From: Acidobacteriota bacterium
GTDB lineage: Bacteria; Acidobacteriota; Terriglobia; Terriglobales; Acidobacteriaceae
DNA: 56,681 bases
Direction: 5' to 3'
NCBI GenBank assembly: GCA_018268755.1
Contig: JAFDVW010000004.1
Location: 148-56,828, forward strand
Below are positions 9,477-17,928 of the stretch, piece after piece. The translations under genes and the position numbers were made by a program. Every line of letters begins with the position of its first letter. Positions within the stretch are counted from its first letter, which is position 1. The notes under the pieces are model-generated. The model searched no databases, was not told the origin of the DNA, and saw only the letters and a list, made by a program, of their open reading frames with translations.

Positions 9477-11021
9477 CTAGGCCCGGGCGATCTGCTTGTC
9501 CCGCGCCAGGTGCAGCACGTAGTTGGTCGCCTCGCCCGCATGTCCCATATGCGGCACCTTATAGGTCGCCTTCTTCACTTCGGGATGCTGCGCCTCATAC
9601 TGGCGGATGGCCTCCACAGTGAGCCCGGTCTCCTTCAGCGTCTCTTCATACTCCTGCTGTGCCCGCCGTTTGGCTTCGGTCAGGATCATCTGGCAGCGCG
9701 AGAGCGCGTGGACTTCCGCATCGCCCTTCACCTCGATCGGCGCATACAGCAGGTCGGGATAGCGGCCCATGACGTTGGCCATGGAGCCGATCGACATGGT
9801 GTTCGGCATGCACGAATAGGGAGACAGCTCGCACACCATGTGCGCCTTCTTGTGGTGGTAAGAGTAGAGCGCCTTGCCCACCAGCATGTGTCCCTCCCCG
9901 CCCCGCAGCTCGAAGTGATAGAACGGCTTGGCCAGGTTGATCAGCTCAATCTGATCGGGCAATTCGTAGGGAATGTTGGCCAGGGCTTTGCGGAAACGGT
10001 TATAGGTCCCGCGATAGACCTTCTCCAGCACCTGCAGGAGCTTGTGCTCCAGCTGCGGATGCTTGCTGGTGCTCTGGCGGCGTTCCAGTTTGCGGATTTC
10101 CGGATGCATCAAATAATGCAGCCACACCGCGACCGGGGGTGGAATGACCTCCGCGCCTTCCGATTCCAGCCAGCGCTTGATGTTGTAGTTGCCATCGCCT
10201 TCGTGGGTCTGCAGCCAGAATTCTCCGGTAATCTTCACCTTGGCTTTGGGACGCAGGCGATCCACTTCAATCGCGTCCCACATCTTGCGCACTTCGCCCA
10301 GCGCCTTGGTGAAGTAGTCGGTGGTGAGGTGCCAGGCCATGGTTCCCCACTTCCCGCCCTGCAAGGGACGGTTGAGGTACGCCTGGTACATGTATTCCAC
10401 CGACTCCTGCAAGACTTTGTCGGTCTGGCCGGGCACAGTCTCATAGGGCCGGATGCGGTACTCCAGGTCGGTAATCACGTCGCCGCACAGGATCGACCAG
10501 ATCAGGCCCAGACTCATGGGCATGTTGATCTGCAGTCCGCCGCCTTCGCCCTCGCCCTGATCAAGCTCATCCTGAGCTAGAAGAAACATGCGGAAGTCTT
10601 TCATTCCCAAGCCATCCAGTGCCATGGCATAGGACTGGTGATACTGCCCGAAGCGGCAGGGGCCGCAGGCTCCCGCCGTCAGGTAAACGAACTTGTTGTT
10701 CACGTGCTCTTTGCCGTGGGTAGCGGATTTCTCTTTCAGAAAGCTGGCCAGGTTGCCGGTAGTGAAGATGGTTGGGCAGCAGGCGCCGGTGTCGATCAGC
10801 TCCTTGCCCACGTCGAGGTCTTCCCGTTTGATGTTGGGCAAGGGCTCGGCCTTGTACTTCAGGTTATGCAGGACACCCTGCATCATCCGTTCATGCTTCC
10901 AGGTCAGCCCGCCGAACAGCAGGGTGACGTCTTCGCGCTCCTCGCGTTTGAAAGGCCGCGGCTTATACGCGGTGTAGTGGGGAGCGCTGGGAAGTACAGG
11001 GAGAGTTGCGAGCTGTGCCAT
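9477..11021 (-). CDS. HgdB-like (2-hydroxyacyl-CoA dehydratase D-component family) Fe-S protein
   Basis: A 514-residue protein corresponding to the C-terminal HgdB-like module of the large fused BadF/DUF2229/HgdB proteins. Conserved cysteine segments are DTGACCPTIFTTGN (about residue 77), AGACGPCRFGQYHQSYAM (about 115) and CELSPYSCMPNTMSIGS near the end of the core. The GPCRFGQY motif is characteristic. Relatives include dehydratase subunits and double-cubane [Fe8S9] reductases, which receive electrons from BadF-type activators; the exact cluster here is inference. A strong ribosome site GAGGAGGC lies 6 bases before the ATG. It is first of the three reductase-type genes in transcription order and starts 59 bases after the MFS gene. 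No acyl-CoA ligase or CoA-transferase is nearby, so the substrate may not be an acyl-CoA. Confidence 0.85.
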   Translation of the reverse strand: MAQLATLPVLPSAPHYTAYKPRPFKREEREDVTLLFGGLTWKHERMMQGVLHNLKYKAEPLPNIKREDLDVGKELIDTGACCPTIFTTGNLASFLKEKSATHGKEHVNNKFVYLTAGACGPCRFGQYHQSYAMALDGLGMKDFRMFLLAQDELDQGEGEGGGLQINMPMSLGLIWSILCGDVITDLEYRIRPYETVPGQTDKVLQESVEYMYQAYLNRPLQGGKWGTMAWHLTTDYFTKALGEVRKMWDAIEVDRLRPKAKVKITGEFWLQTHEGDGNYNIKRWLESEGAEVIPPPVAVWLHYLMHPEIRKLERRQSTSKHPQLEHKLLQVLEKVYRGTYNRFRKALANIPYELPDQIELINLAKPFYHFELRGGEGHMLVGKALYSYHHKKAHMVCELSPYSCMPNTMSIGSMANVMGRYPDLLYAPIEVKGDAEVHALSRCQMILTEAKRRAQQEYEETLKETGLTVEAIRQYEAQHPEVKKATYKVPHMGHAGEATNYVLHLARDKQIARA

Positions 11022-11080
11022 CAGAATGCCTCCTCAAAATCGTTTTTTACCGGCCCTCTACAACGGAAATCGTCCCCGCC

Positions 11081-12352
11081 CTAAGCCTGCAAGGACTGCG
11101 GGGAAAGCAACATGGTCTCTTCTTCCTGCCAATGCCGCGCCAGCACGGGATGACGCAGACCATGGCTGCGAATGCATTGGATCACCACCACAAACAGCAG
11201 CACGCCCAGCAGCTGACAAATCAGCGGAATATGCAGGGCGCGAATCAAGCCGTAGCGGTCGGCGGCGCGGCCAATCACCAGCGGCGCCAGCGCCATGGAA
11301 AAGAGATTGACGAACAGGTAATAGAAGCCCAGCGCGGTGGCGTGTCCGCGCGCCGGCACCAGATCGTGGATGGTCGCCGTCAGCGGCCCGTGATACCAGC
11401 TCATGAAGAACGCGCCCACCCCGAAAAACGCCAGGAAATGCATCTTGCTTCCAGTGTGCAACGCGGCGTAGAGAAAGGGCGCGGAAACCAGAAAGCCGAT
11501 GGGCACCACGATGGCACGTCCCCAGGCACGCACCCGCGCCAGTCGGTCGGAAAGGTAGGCTCCCGTGGCGATGCCGCACACCCCGCCCAGCACCACCATC
11601 GCGCCCAACGCCACTCCCGCCTGCCCCGAGGTGAACCCTTTATATTCCTGCACCAGTTCCGGCCCCCACGCCACATAGGAGTAACCGGCAAAACTGCCGA
11701 ACCATCCACTCAGCAACAGGGCCCAGAAGGCGGGGACCCGCAAAATCTCTTTCAGCGGCGCTTTTTCGCTGGAAACCACCCGCGGCGCCTCCGGCAACTT
11801 CATGGCACAAAGGCCCAGCAGGAATCCCGGGACCCCCACCAGAAAGAACGCCGTCCGCCAGCCGAACCACTGCGCCACCAGTCCGCCCAGGGCGATGCCC
11901 ACAGCCCCGCCGGCGAACATCCCCATATCAAAGGCTCCCTGCACCCGCGCGCGCATCTCCTGTGGAAAAGTCGCGCTGAGCACTGCCGCACCCGCTGGGG
12001 TATAGGCAGCTTCTCCGACTCCCAGAAAGGCCCGGGCGGTCAGTAGCGAGCGGAACGATCCCGCCAGCCCGCTAAAAAAGGTGGCCGCACTCCAAAACAA
12101 AACACCCCCGCTGATGACCCAGCGGCGGGAAAAACGGTCGGCCAGCATGCCCAGTGGGAAACTACTAACCGAAAGCACCACGGTAAAGGCCGTTGCCAGA
12201 TAGCCAAGTTGCGCAAAGGAAAGGTGGAAGTCGCGGCGAATGGACGGGAACAAGGAAAAGATGATTTGGCGGTCTACGTAGTTCACGAAATTCACGAGCA
12301 TGAGAATGCTCAGCACCAGCCACTGCTTTTTGCTGAAGCTACCCATGGACAT
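11081..12352 (-). CDS. MFS transporter (12-TM, sugar-phosphate/anion symporter-like)
   Basis: A major facilitator protein of 423 residues. It has about 12 hydrophobic helices and a loop 2-3 signature GMLADRFSRRWVISGG, the classical G-x-L-aD-rxGrr motif. A second copy, GAYLSDRLARVRAWGR, follows TM8. The N-terminus MSMGSFSKKQWLVLSILMLV is chosen at 12352 because GAGGAG lies 7 bases before the ATG; an upstream extension of 40 residues lacks such support. It resembles the ACS/Spinster-like groups (NFVNYVDRQIIFSLFP in TM1). The HgdB-like gene follows only 59 bases downstream on the same strand with no evident terminator, so the transporter may carry the substrate or product of that reductase system. 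The substrate itself is unknown. Confidence 0.9.
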   Translation of the reverse strand: MSMGSFSKKQWLVLSILMLVNFVNYVDRQIIFSLFPSIRRDFHLSFAQLGYLATAFTVVLSVSSFPLGMLADRFSRRWVISGGVLFWSAATFFSGLAGSFRSLLTARAFLGVGEAAYTPAGAAVLSATFPQEMRARVQGAFDMGMFAGGAVGIALGGLVAQWFGWRTAFFLVGVPGFLLGLCAMKLPEAPRVVSSEKAPLKEILRVPAFWALLLSGWFGSFAGYSYVAWGPELVQEYKGFTSGQAGVALGAMVVLGGVCGIATGAYLSDRLARVRAWGRAIVVPIGFLVSAPFLYAALHTGSKMHFLAFFGVGAFFMSWYHGPLTATIHDLVPARGHATALGFYYLFVNLFSMALAPLVIGRAADRYGLIRALHIPLICQLLGVLLFVVVIQCIRSHGLRHPVLARHWQEEETMLLSPQSLQA

Positions 12353-12588
12353 TCCGCAGCTCCTCACCCCGTATGACGAAACGCCATCCCCACTGCTTGC
12401 CGACTGTCCCTCGTAAATTGCCCCAAGTACACTCCCGCCCGCCCGCGACACACAAGCGACAAAGTCCGACATTCGGCGTCAAGTCATAGCAGACAATAGA
12501 CTTTTTCCCAATCCTTGATTCCCGGCACGGAGCCGTTTAAACTTGCCCTTCAAACCATCGCCCAAGGCTCCCAGAAAGGCCGAGTTGG

Positions 12589-14376
12589 ATGCCTGAAGGT
12601 AATCTGCTGCCCAAGCCCGATCCCGTAGATCAGCGCAGTGACCTGCTCGATGGCTGGAAAGAGATCGGGGTCCACCTGCGCCGGGAAGTTCGCACAGTCC
12701 AGCGTTGGGAAAAAAGTCTCGGCCTGCCAGTCCATCGCACCCCGCACGACAAACAGGGGCGCGTCTTCGCCTACAAATCGGAAATTGATCTGTGGTGGAA
12801 GACTCGGGACAATCCCCCGGACGAAGACGACCCTTCCTCGGACGGCGCCCTCTCGGTCGTTCCCTTGCCCCGCCCCGCCTCCAGCGACGTCATCCCCCCC
12901 GTTCCGGCGGTCCGCCGGTTTCCGCGCTGGTTGCTTTGGGGCGTGGGAGCAATCGTCGTCATCGCCGTGTTCGCGCTCGGGCCGCGCCTCATACGGGTCT
13001 TTCGCCCCGCCAAGATTGTCCTGAGTGTCGTTCCTTTCAAGGGGCAAGCCGGTGATCCCGAAGCGCAGCGTATCGCCGACGGCCTGACCGAGGAGATGAT
13101 CAGCCGACTGGGCCATCTCCACCCTGCGCGCCTTACCATCCGCGAACTGCCGGGCACCTCCCAGCCGAAGCTGGAACAAATCTCCAGTAGCCGGGACAAT
13201 GGCGATTACCTGCTGGTGGGTAGCGTGCGCCGTGACGGCCAGCACGTGGCCATCACCGCGCAATTGGTCTCCCTGCGCGAAGGCACCCGCGTAATGTGGG
13301 GCAATACCTACGAAACTCAGCTCAAGGACGTCATCGACACGGAGATCCAGATTTCCGAAACCCTGGTCAGCGAAGTCCTCAATGTTCTGCCCACCGACCA
13401 GCACCAACCGCCGCAGCTCAATCGCACCGCCAATGAGGCTTATCTCAAAGGCCGCTACTTCTGGAACCGGCGCACCGTCGAAAGCCTGAACACGGCCATT
13501 GCCTATTTCCGCCAGGCCATCGAAGCCGACCCCACCTATGCGCCGCCGTATGCCGGCCTCTCCGATTGCTACGCTCTTCTGGGGTCCGCCCCCTACAGTG
13601 CTCTGCCTCCCACCGAAGCGTTTCCCAAAGCGGAAGAAGCCGCGCTCAAAGCTTTACAGCTCGATGACACGCTGGCCGAAGCCCATGTCTCCCTCGGCTA
13701 CTCCCGGCTGGTCTACGACCGGAACTTTACCGAAGCGGAAAAGCACTTTCGCCGCGCCCTGCAATTGCGTCCCGGTTACGCCACCGCCCATCAGTTTTAT
13801 GCCTATTACTTGACTGCCGTGGGACGCATGGAGGAGGCCATCCAGGAGCGCAAGCTGGCGGTCCAGCTCGACCCAGTTTCCCCGCTGCTGAATTCCGCCC
13901 TGGGCGAAGCCTACTACCAGGCCCGCCAATTCGATCAGACCATTGAGTTAAACCAGAAATCGCTGGAGCTGGATCCCAGTTACATTGTGGCCCTGGTAAA
14001 TGGCGCACGCGGCTATGAGCAAAAAGGCATGCACGCCGAAGCCATCGCCGCCTATCAGAAAATCCTCACCGTGGCCCCGGCCACTCCCAGCGTGATGGCG
14101 CTGCTGGGACATGCCTACGCGGTCAGCGGCAACCCCGCTGCGGCACAGAAAATTCTTGCCGATCTGGAAAAAATCTCGCAGCAACGCTACGTTTCCAGCC
14201 TGTACATTGCCATGATTTACACCGGCCTGAAAGATAAGGACCATGCCTTCCAGTACCTGGAAAAGGCCAATCAGGAGCGCTGCGAATATCTGGTGTATCT
14301 GCGTACCGAACCCTTTGCCGATCCCTTGCGCAGCGATCCCCGCTTTCCGGTGCTTCTGAAATCCCTAGGCCTCTAG
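12589..14376 (+). CDS. HTH - membrane - TolB-like - TPR protein (acidobacterial type)
   Basis: A 595-residue protein with four parts. Residues about 18-70 form a helix-turn-helix of excisionase/MerR-like appearance (GWKEIGVHLRREVRTVQRWE, then FAYKSEIDLWW). A Pro/Asp-rich linker leads to one membrane helix at about 115-134 (LLWGVGAIVVIAVFAL). A FlgO/TolB-like domain spans about 142-265 (IVLSVVPFKGQAGDPEAQRIADG is its start). TPR repeats fill about 280-590, with AEAHVSLGYSRLVYDRNFTE and similar helices. The topology puts a DNA-binding-like head in the cytoplasm and the TolB/TPR part outside. Similar architectures are frequent in Acidobacteria, but their roles are unproven. The gene stands alone, divergent from the MFS transporter. 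A regulatory role is inference. Confidence 0.85.
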   Translation: MPEGNLLPKPDPVDQRSDLLDGWKEIGVHLRREVRTVQRWEKSLGLPVHRTPHDKQGRVFAYKSEIDLWWKTRDNPPDEDDPSSDGALSVVPLPRPASSDVIPPVPAVRRFPRWLLWGVGAIVVIAVFALGPRLIRVFRPAKIVLSVVPFKGQAGDPEAQRIADGLTEEMISRLGHLHPARLTIRELPGTSQPKLEQISSSRDNGDYLLVGSVRRDGQHVAITAQLVSLREGTRVMWGNTYETQLKDVIDTEIQISETLVSEVLNVLPTDQHQPPQLNRTANEAYLKGRYFWNRRTVESLNTAIAYFRQAIEADPTYAPPYAGLSDCYALLGSAPYSALPPTEAFPKAEEAALKALQLDDTLAEAHVSLGYSRLVYDRNFTEAEKHFRRALQLRPGYATAHQFYAYYLTAVGRMEEAIQERKLAVQLDPVSPLLNSALGEAYYQARQFDQTIELNQKSLELDPSYIVALVNGARGYEQKGMHAEAIAAYQKILTVAPATPSVMALLGHAYAVSGNPAAAQKILADLEKISQQRYVSSLYIAMIYTGLKDKDHAFQYLEKANQERCEYLVYLRTEPFADPLRSDPRFPVLLKSLGL

Positions 14377-14388
14377 ACACTGGCGAAG

Positions 14389-14465
14389 CCCTTGTGGGGC
14401 GGACACTTTGTGGGGCGGACACTCCTGTCCGCCTTGCGGTTCACGGGCGAGTGTGCCCGCGCCAC
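14389..14465. repeat. GC-rich dispersed repeat (GGCGGACACTCCTGTCCGCC type)
   Basis: Between the convergent TPR and VWA genes lie two adjacent copies of TGTGGGGCGGACACT, the second completing a hairpin (GGCGGACACTCCTGTCCGCC). A related inverted piece, GGGCGAGTGTGCCCG, follows. The same family recurs near 23281, 27131-27288, 35581 and 35711. The hairpin could act as a transcription barrier between the two converging genes, though no T-run follows. Confidence 0.6.
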
Positions 14466-14498
14466 ATCTGAAAAAGGAGAAAATCTGGTGGGAAAAAA

Positions 14499-15488
14499 CT
14501 ACTGACGGGGCGCGTAATAGCCGCGGCGGGCGCGGACCTGTAAATCCTTCTTCAGCGCGGTAATTTGGATGGAACGATAACGTCCATCGGCGTCAAAGTC
14601 CGAGGGCCGATAGGAAACCACATACTGGCTGCGCAGCTCGTCTTCGATGGAGGCAAACGAGCGCGTAATGTCTTTGATCTTGAAGGGAAAGAAGGCCCGC
14701 CCGCCGGTGGCATCGGCCAGCTGTTCCAGGTTCTTGTCCCCGCGCAAAATCAGCCCGCTGTCATCGGTCGAGATGGCATAGACAATCACTTCCGCGCGCT
14801 GCGCCATTTCGATGGCCTGCGCTTTGCTGACTTCACTCTGATTGTCTTCTCCATCGCTGATCACGATGATGGCCCGCCGCACCGGCCGCTCTGACTTCTC
14901 TTTGATCAGGCGGTCGCGGCAGGCGCGATAAATCGCATCATAGAGCGCCGTGCCCCCACCGCTCTTCAGGCGGCGCACTCCCCCAGAGAGCAGCTCCAGG
15001 TTGTCGGTAAAATCCTGCACGATCTGGCTGCGGCTGCTGAAACCCATCACAAAAGCTTTGTCGAAGTTGGGACGCAGCGTGTGCTGCATGAACAACACCG
15101 CCGCTTCCTGCTCGAACTGGAAGCGCCCATTGATCGAACTGCTGGTATCCACGAGCAACCCCATTTCCAGGGGCAGGTCGGTCTCACGACGGAAATTCAC
15201 GATGCTTTGTGGCGGCTTGTGGTCGTCGAGAATGGAAAAATCGGCTTGGTTCAGATTGCGCACAAATTTACCGCGGCGGTCGGTGGCGATGAACAGCACA
15301 TTGACCTCATCCACCCGCTTCTTGATCGTCAGGATGGTGTCATCGGGCTGATCTCCCGTCGCGGCCGGCTCTGCCAGCACGCTATGGTTCACCGGAACAT
15401 ACGCGGAGCTCTGCGCCTGCCCCAGGGATAGGCTGCCCATCCCAAAAAGCAGGAGTCCGAGAACCGCGATCTGCCGTGTGTACTTCAT
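14499..15488 (-). CDS. Secreted VWA-domain protein of acidobacterial type
   Basis: A 329-residue protein with a Sec signal peptide (MKYTRQIAVLGLLLFGMGSL, cleavage after GQA/QS). A von Willebrand factor A domain follows, whose metal site (MIDAS) is visible as LLVDTSSSINGRFQF. A later DGEDNQSE and the segment RRAIIVISDGEDN fit the second metal loop and central strand. The N-terminal part (VNVLFIATDRRGKFVRNLNQADFSILDD) is the typical lead-in of the 'VWFA-related Acidobacterial domain' family. Such proteins bind unknown partners in the periplasm or outside. ATG 15488 is used because the signal peptide starts there; the frame is open 29 residues further upstream without signal character. Divergent from the SYLF gene. 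Confidence 0.88.
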   Translation of the reverse strand: MKYTRQIAVLGLLLFGMGSLSLGQAQSSAYVPVNHSVLAEPAATGDQPDDTILTIKKRVDEVNVLFIATDRRGKFVRNLNQADFSILDDHKPPQSIVNFRRETDLPLEMGLLVDTSSSINGRFQFEQEAAVLFMQHTLRPNFDKAFVMGFSSRSQIVQDFTDNLELLSGGVRRLKSGGGTALYDAIYRACRDRLIKEKSERPVRRAIIVISDGEDNQSEVSKAQAIEMAQRAEVIVYAISTDDSGLILRGDKNLEQLADATGGRAFFPFKIKDITRSFASIEDELRSQYVVSYRPSDFDADGRYRSIQITALKKDLQVRARRGYYAPRQ

Positions 15489-15796
15489 GCTCGATCTATC
15501 CCAAAATTTCACTGCCGAACACGGCCAGTGGCTTTCTTCTTCTATTAGATGCACGTGATGGGCCGAAAGCCCCATGGGAAAAGCCTTATTGTATCCAGAC
15601 TTTAGAAGAGCCCTGCCGGGGTGCCAAGTTACAAAAGGAGCACACGTTTGGTCATAAGGACGGGGGCTTTCTCGCGCAATGTAGGGAACAGTTTGGATAG
15701 GCCACCGCGTTTTGGCAGGGGAAAATTTGCCGTCTTGCGGGAACGCTTGATTTAAGATGGTTGGGCTTGGGGTCCCATCTCAGGAGGACGACTCTT
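15489..15796. other. Divergent intergenic region, no gene seen
   Basis: 308 bases between the VWA gene (minus) and the SYLF gene (plus). It must hold both promoters, but I see no pair of boxes good enough to call. The only clear signal is the ribosome site AGGAGG at 15782-15787, 9 bases before the SYLF start. No hairpin repeat and no supported small gene were found. Confidence 0.5.
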
Positions 15797-16507
15797 ATGA
15801 AAATGCTGACAGCCCTCATCTTGGCGTGCGCCATGGCCCTGCCCGCCTTCGCCGCTGATAACGAAAAAGAAGCGGACCGGGTCAAAGAATCCGGCCAGGT
15901 GCTCAAAGAAATCCTCGACATTCCCGACGATATTCCGCAGGACCTCCTCGATAAAGCCGAGTGCCTTGTCGTGCTGCCTTCGGTCAAAAAAGGCGCCTTC
16001 GGCATCGGCGGCAGCTTCGGCCGCGGCGTCATGATCTGCCGCAGCGGCGAGCACTTCACCGGCCCCTGGGGAGCGCCCGCGCTCTACGCCTTAGAGGGCA
16101 TCAGCATCGGATTTCAGCTGGGCGGCCAGGCCACCGACTTCGTGCTTCTGGTCATGAACCCGCAGGGCGCTAAATCGCTGTTGAGCAGCAAAGTGAAACT
16201 GGGCGCGGACGCCTCCGCCGCCGCAGGTCCCAAGGGCCGCACCGCCGAAGGCGCCACCGATGTTGTGATGAAGGCGGAAATCCTCTCCTACTCGCGCAAC
16301 AAAGGCCTGTTCGCTGGGGTCTCGCTGGAAGGGTCCACCCTGCGTTCCGATGGCAGCGCCAACGAAAAGCTCTATGGGCAAAAACTCTCTGCCCAGGACA
16401 TCATCCGCGACGGCAAAGTGAAACCAACGGCCAGCGCCGCGGAATTAATCTCCCTGCTCAACAAGAAAACTCCGAAAAACCTTTCCGATCCCAAGTCTTT
16501 GGAGTAA
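15797..16507 (+). CDS. Secreted SYLF (Ysc84/DUF500) lipid-binding domain protein
   Basis: A 236-residue protein. It starts with a signal peptide (MKMLTALILACAMALPAFAA) supported by AGGAGG at 15782. The mature protein is a SYLF domain: ECLVVLPSVKKGAFGIGGSF, GRGVMICRSGEHFTGPWGAP, then GGQATDFVLLVMNPQGAKSL and the closing YSRNKGLFAGVSLEGSTLRS. SYLF domains bind phosphoinositides in eukaryotes; bacterial exported versions occur widely and are of uncertain function. A strong terminator (16526-16555) follows, so it is probably a single-gene transcript. Confidence 0.9.
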   Translation: MKMLTALILACAMALPAFAADNEKEADRVKESGQVLKEILDIPDDIPQDLLDKAECLVVLPSVKKGAFGIGGSFGRGVMICRSGEHFTGPWGAPALYALEGISIGFQLGGQATDFVLLVMNPQGAKSLLSSKVKLGADASAAAGPKGRTAEGATDVVMKAEILSYSRNKGLFAGVSLEGSTLRSDGSANEKLYGQKLSAQDIIRDGKVKPTASAAELISLLNKKTPKNLSDPKSLE

Positions 16508-16525
16508 GCCGGAAAATGCAATTGT

Positions 16526-16555
16526 GGCGGGCGAAACACGCCCGCCCTTCTTTTT
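16526..16555 (+). terminator. Rho-independent terminator after the SYLF gene
   Basis: A perfect 8-bp stem GGCGGGCG / CGCCCGCC around loop AAACA, followed by CTTCTTTTT. It lies 18 bases after the SYLF stop and 15 bases before the Tag start, so it separates the two transcripts unless read-through occurs. Confidence 0.85.
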
Positions 16556-16569
16556 GCGAGATTTCCTTT

Positions 16570-17139
16570 ATGAAGCAGATAACCCGCTGCGCCTGGGCCC
16601 GCAACGAACTGGCCATCCGCTATCACGACGAGGAATGGGGCAACCCCGTCCACGACGATCGCGTGCTCTTTGAATTTCTCATCCTGGAAGGCGCACAGGC
16701 CGGTCTGAGCTGGGACACCATCCTGAAGAAGCGCGAGAACTACCGCCGCGCCTTCGATCGTTTCGATCCCAAACGGGTGGCGAAATACGACAGCCGTAAA
16801 CTCAAAAGCCTCTTGCAGGATGAAGGCATTGTCCGCAACCGCCTGAAGATCGCTTCCGCGGTGAAGAACGCGCAGGCGTTCCTGGCCGTGCAAAAAGAAT
16901 TCGGCTCCTTCGATCGCTACATCTGGCAATTTGTTGGCGGGAAACCGCGGATCAACAAGTGGCGCGGGCTTCAGCAGCTTCCGGCCCGCACGGCGGAGTC
17001 GGATGCCATGAGCAAAGACCTGCGCAAACGCGGCTTTAACTTCGTGGGATCGACGATCTGTTACGCCTTCATGCAGGCGGTGGGCATGGTCAACGACCAT
17101 GCCACCAACTGCTTTCGCTACCTTCCTCTGTCATCCTGA
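16570..17139 (+). CDS. tag: DNA-3-methyladenine glycosylase I (Tag)
   Basis: A 189-residue enzyme that removes 3-methyladenine from alkylated DNA to start base-excision repair. The zinc ligands of the Tag fold are visible: Cys in ITRCAW (residue 6), His in IRYHDEEWG, and the C-terminal His and Cys in NDHATNCFR. The catalytic-pocket segment FEFLILEGAQAGLSWDTILK is intact. The start at 16570 (MKQITRCAWARNE) is chosen because the family begins here; the open frame extends 18 residues into the terminator. The stop codon TGA lies inside a dispersed repeat (TGTCATCCTGAG at 17129-17140), so the last residues (LSS) come from that repeat. The functional core ends before it. Confidence 0.93.
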   Translation: MKQITRCAWARNELAIRYHDEEWGNPVHDDRVLFEFLILEGAQAGLSWDTILKKRENYRRAFDRFDPKRVAKYDSRKLKSLLQDEGIVRNRLKIASAVKNAQAFLAVQKEFGSFDRYIWQFVGGKPRINKWRGLQQLPARTAESDAMSKDLRKRGFNFVGSTICYAFMQAVGMVNDHATNCFRYLPLSS

Positions 17140-17230
17140 GGACGTGGAGTTTGCGCAAAGCGCAAACTCCCGACGAAGGACCTCTGCATTGCTGAAAATC
17201 GCTGTATCCTTCGCTACGCTCAGGATGACA
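17129..17230. repeat. Dispersed palindromic element (TGTCATCCTGAG ... CTCAGGATGACA)
   Basis: A 102-bp unit bounded by a perfect 12-bp inverted repeat, TGTCATCCTGAG and CTCAGGATGACA. Inside is a hairpin, GAGTTTGCGC-AAA-GCGCAAACTC, followed by CGACGAAGGACC. It overlaps the last 11 bases of tag and provides its stop codon. A close copy sits at 23179-23277 and shorter relatives at other loci in the window. It looks like a non-autonomous mobile or REP-type element; no transposase is in the window. Confidence 0.8.
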
Positions 17231-17290
17231 AAGCGCACTCAGCATCGCAGCGTGAAAGCCTGCCACGCGGGCGTGAGCGCCCGCGCCGCA

Positions 17291-17782
17291 TCACGCGGTT
17301 TTGCTGACGTCTTGCGATGCTTCGTGCAATTTGGGCGGCTGATACGCCCCCGCCACTGTGCGCGATGCAATGGCCAGGCGGTTCCAGGCGTTAATGGTGG
17401 CGATGGCCAGTGTCAGGTCGGCCAATTCCTGCTCGGAAAAATGCGGCTGCACTTCCGCATACACTTCGTCGGAAACGTGTCCCTCCCGGACCAGCGTCAC
17501 CGCTTCCGTCCAGGCCAGGGCCGCCCGCTCCCGCGCCGTGTAATAAGGGGACTCCTCCCAGGCATCCAGACCATAGAGCCGCTGCTCCGTTTCCCCAATC
17601 GCGCGCAGGTCTTTCCAATGCATATCGATGCAGAAGGCACACCCATTGACCTGCGAAGCCCGCAGTTTGATGAGGTGCAGCAAAGGCGTTTCCAAAGAAG
17701 AGTGATGCAGGTAGTGTTCCAGTCCGAGCAGGGCCTTATAGCCGCCGGGGGCTACTTTCGCGGAATCAATTCGGGGATGCAT
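17291..17782 (-). CDS. AhpD-like carboxymuconolactone decarboxylase family protein
   Basis: A 163-residue all-helical protein with the catalytic CxxC of alkylhydroperoxidase-like AhpD (NGCAFCIDMHWKDLRAIGE, cysteines near residues 48 and 51) and the downstream ERAALAWTEAVTLV segment. Family members relay electrons to peroxidases or reduce peroxides directly. The start at 17782 (MHPRIDSAKVAPGGY) has AGGAGA upstream; the open frame extends 51 residues further but without family similarity. It is convergent with the repeat after tag and divergent from the STN-like gene. Confidence 0.9.
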   Translation of the reverse strand: MHPRIDSAKVAPGGYKALLGLEHYLHHSSLETPLLHLIKLRASQVNGCAFCIDMHWKDLRAIGETEQRLYGLDAWEESPYYTARERAALAWTEAVTLVREGHVSDEVYAEVQPHFSEQELADLTLAIATINAWNRLAIASRTVAGAYQPPKLHEASQDVSKTA

Positions 17783-17928
17783 AAGTGTCTCCTGGGAAAT
17801 TTCCGATACAGTTTCGATTCGCCACCGCGGAGTGTCGATTCCAAATTTCGTGTTTCCCGCGGTGCTACAATGAAGCGCGCGGCGTTCCGCTCCAAAATGC
17901 CGCAGGCCACCAGGTTCGGGGTGCTGCA

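Noticed and set aside
12353..12472. 40-residue N-terminal extension of the MFS transporter
   Set aside because: No helix or family similarity. The ATG at 12352 has a strong GAGGAG site.
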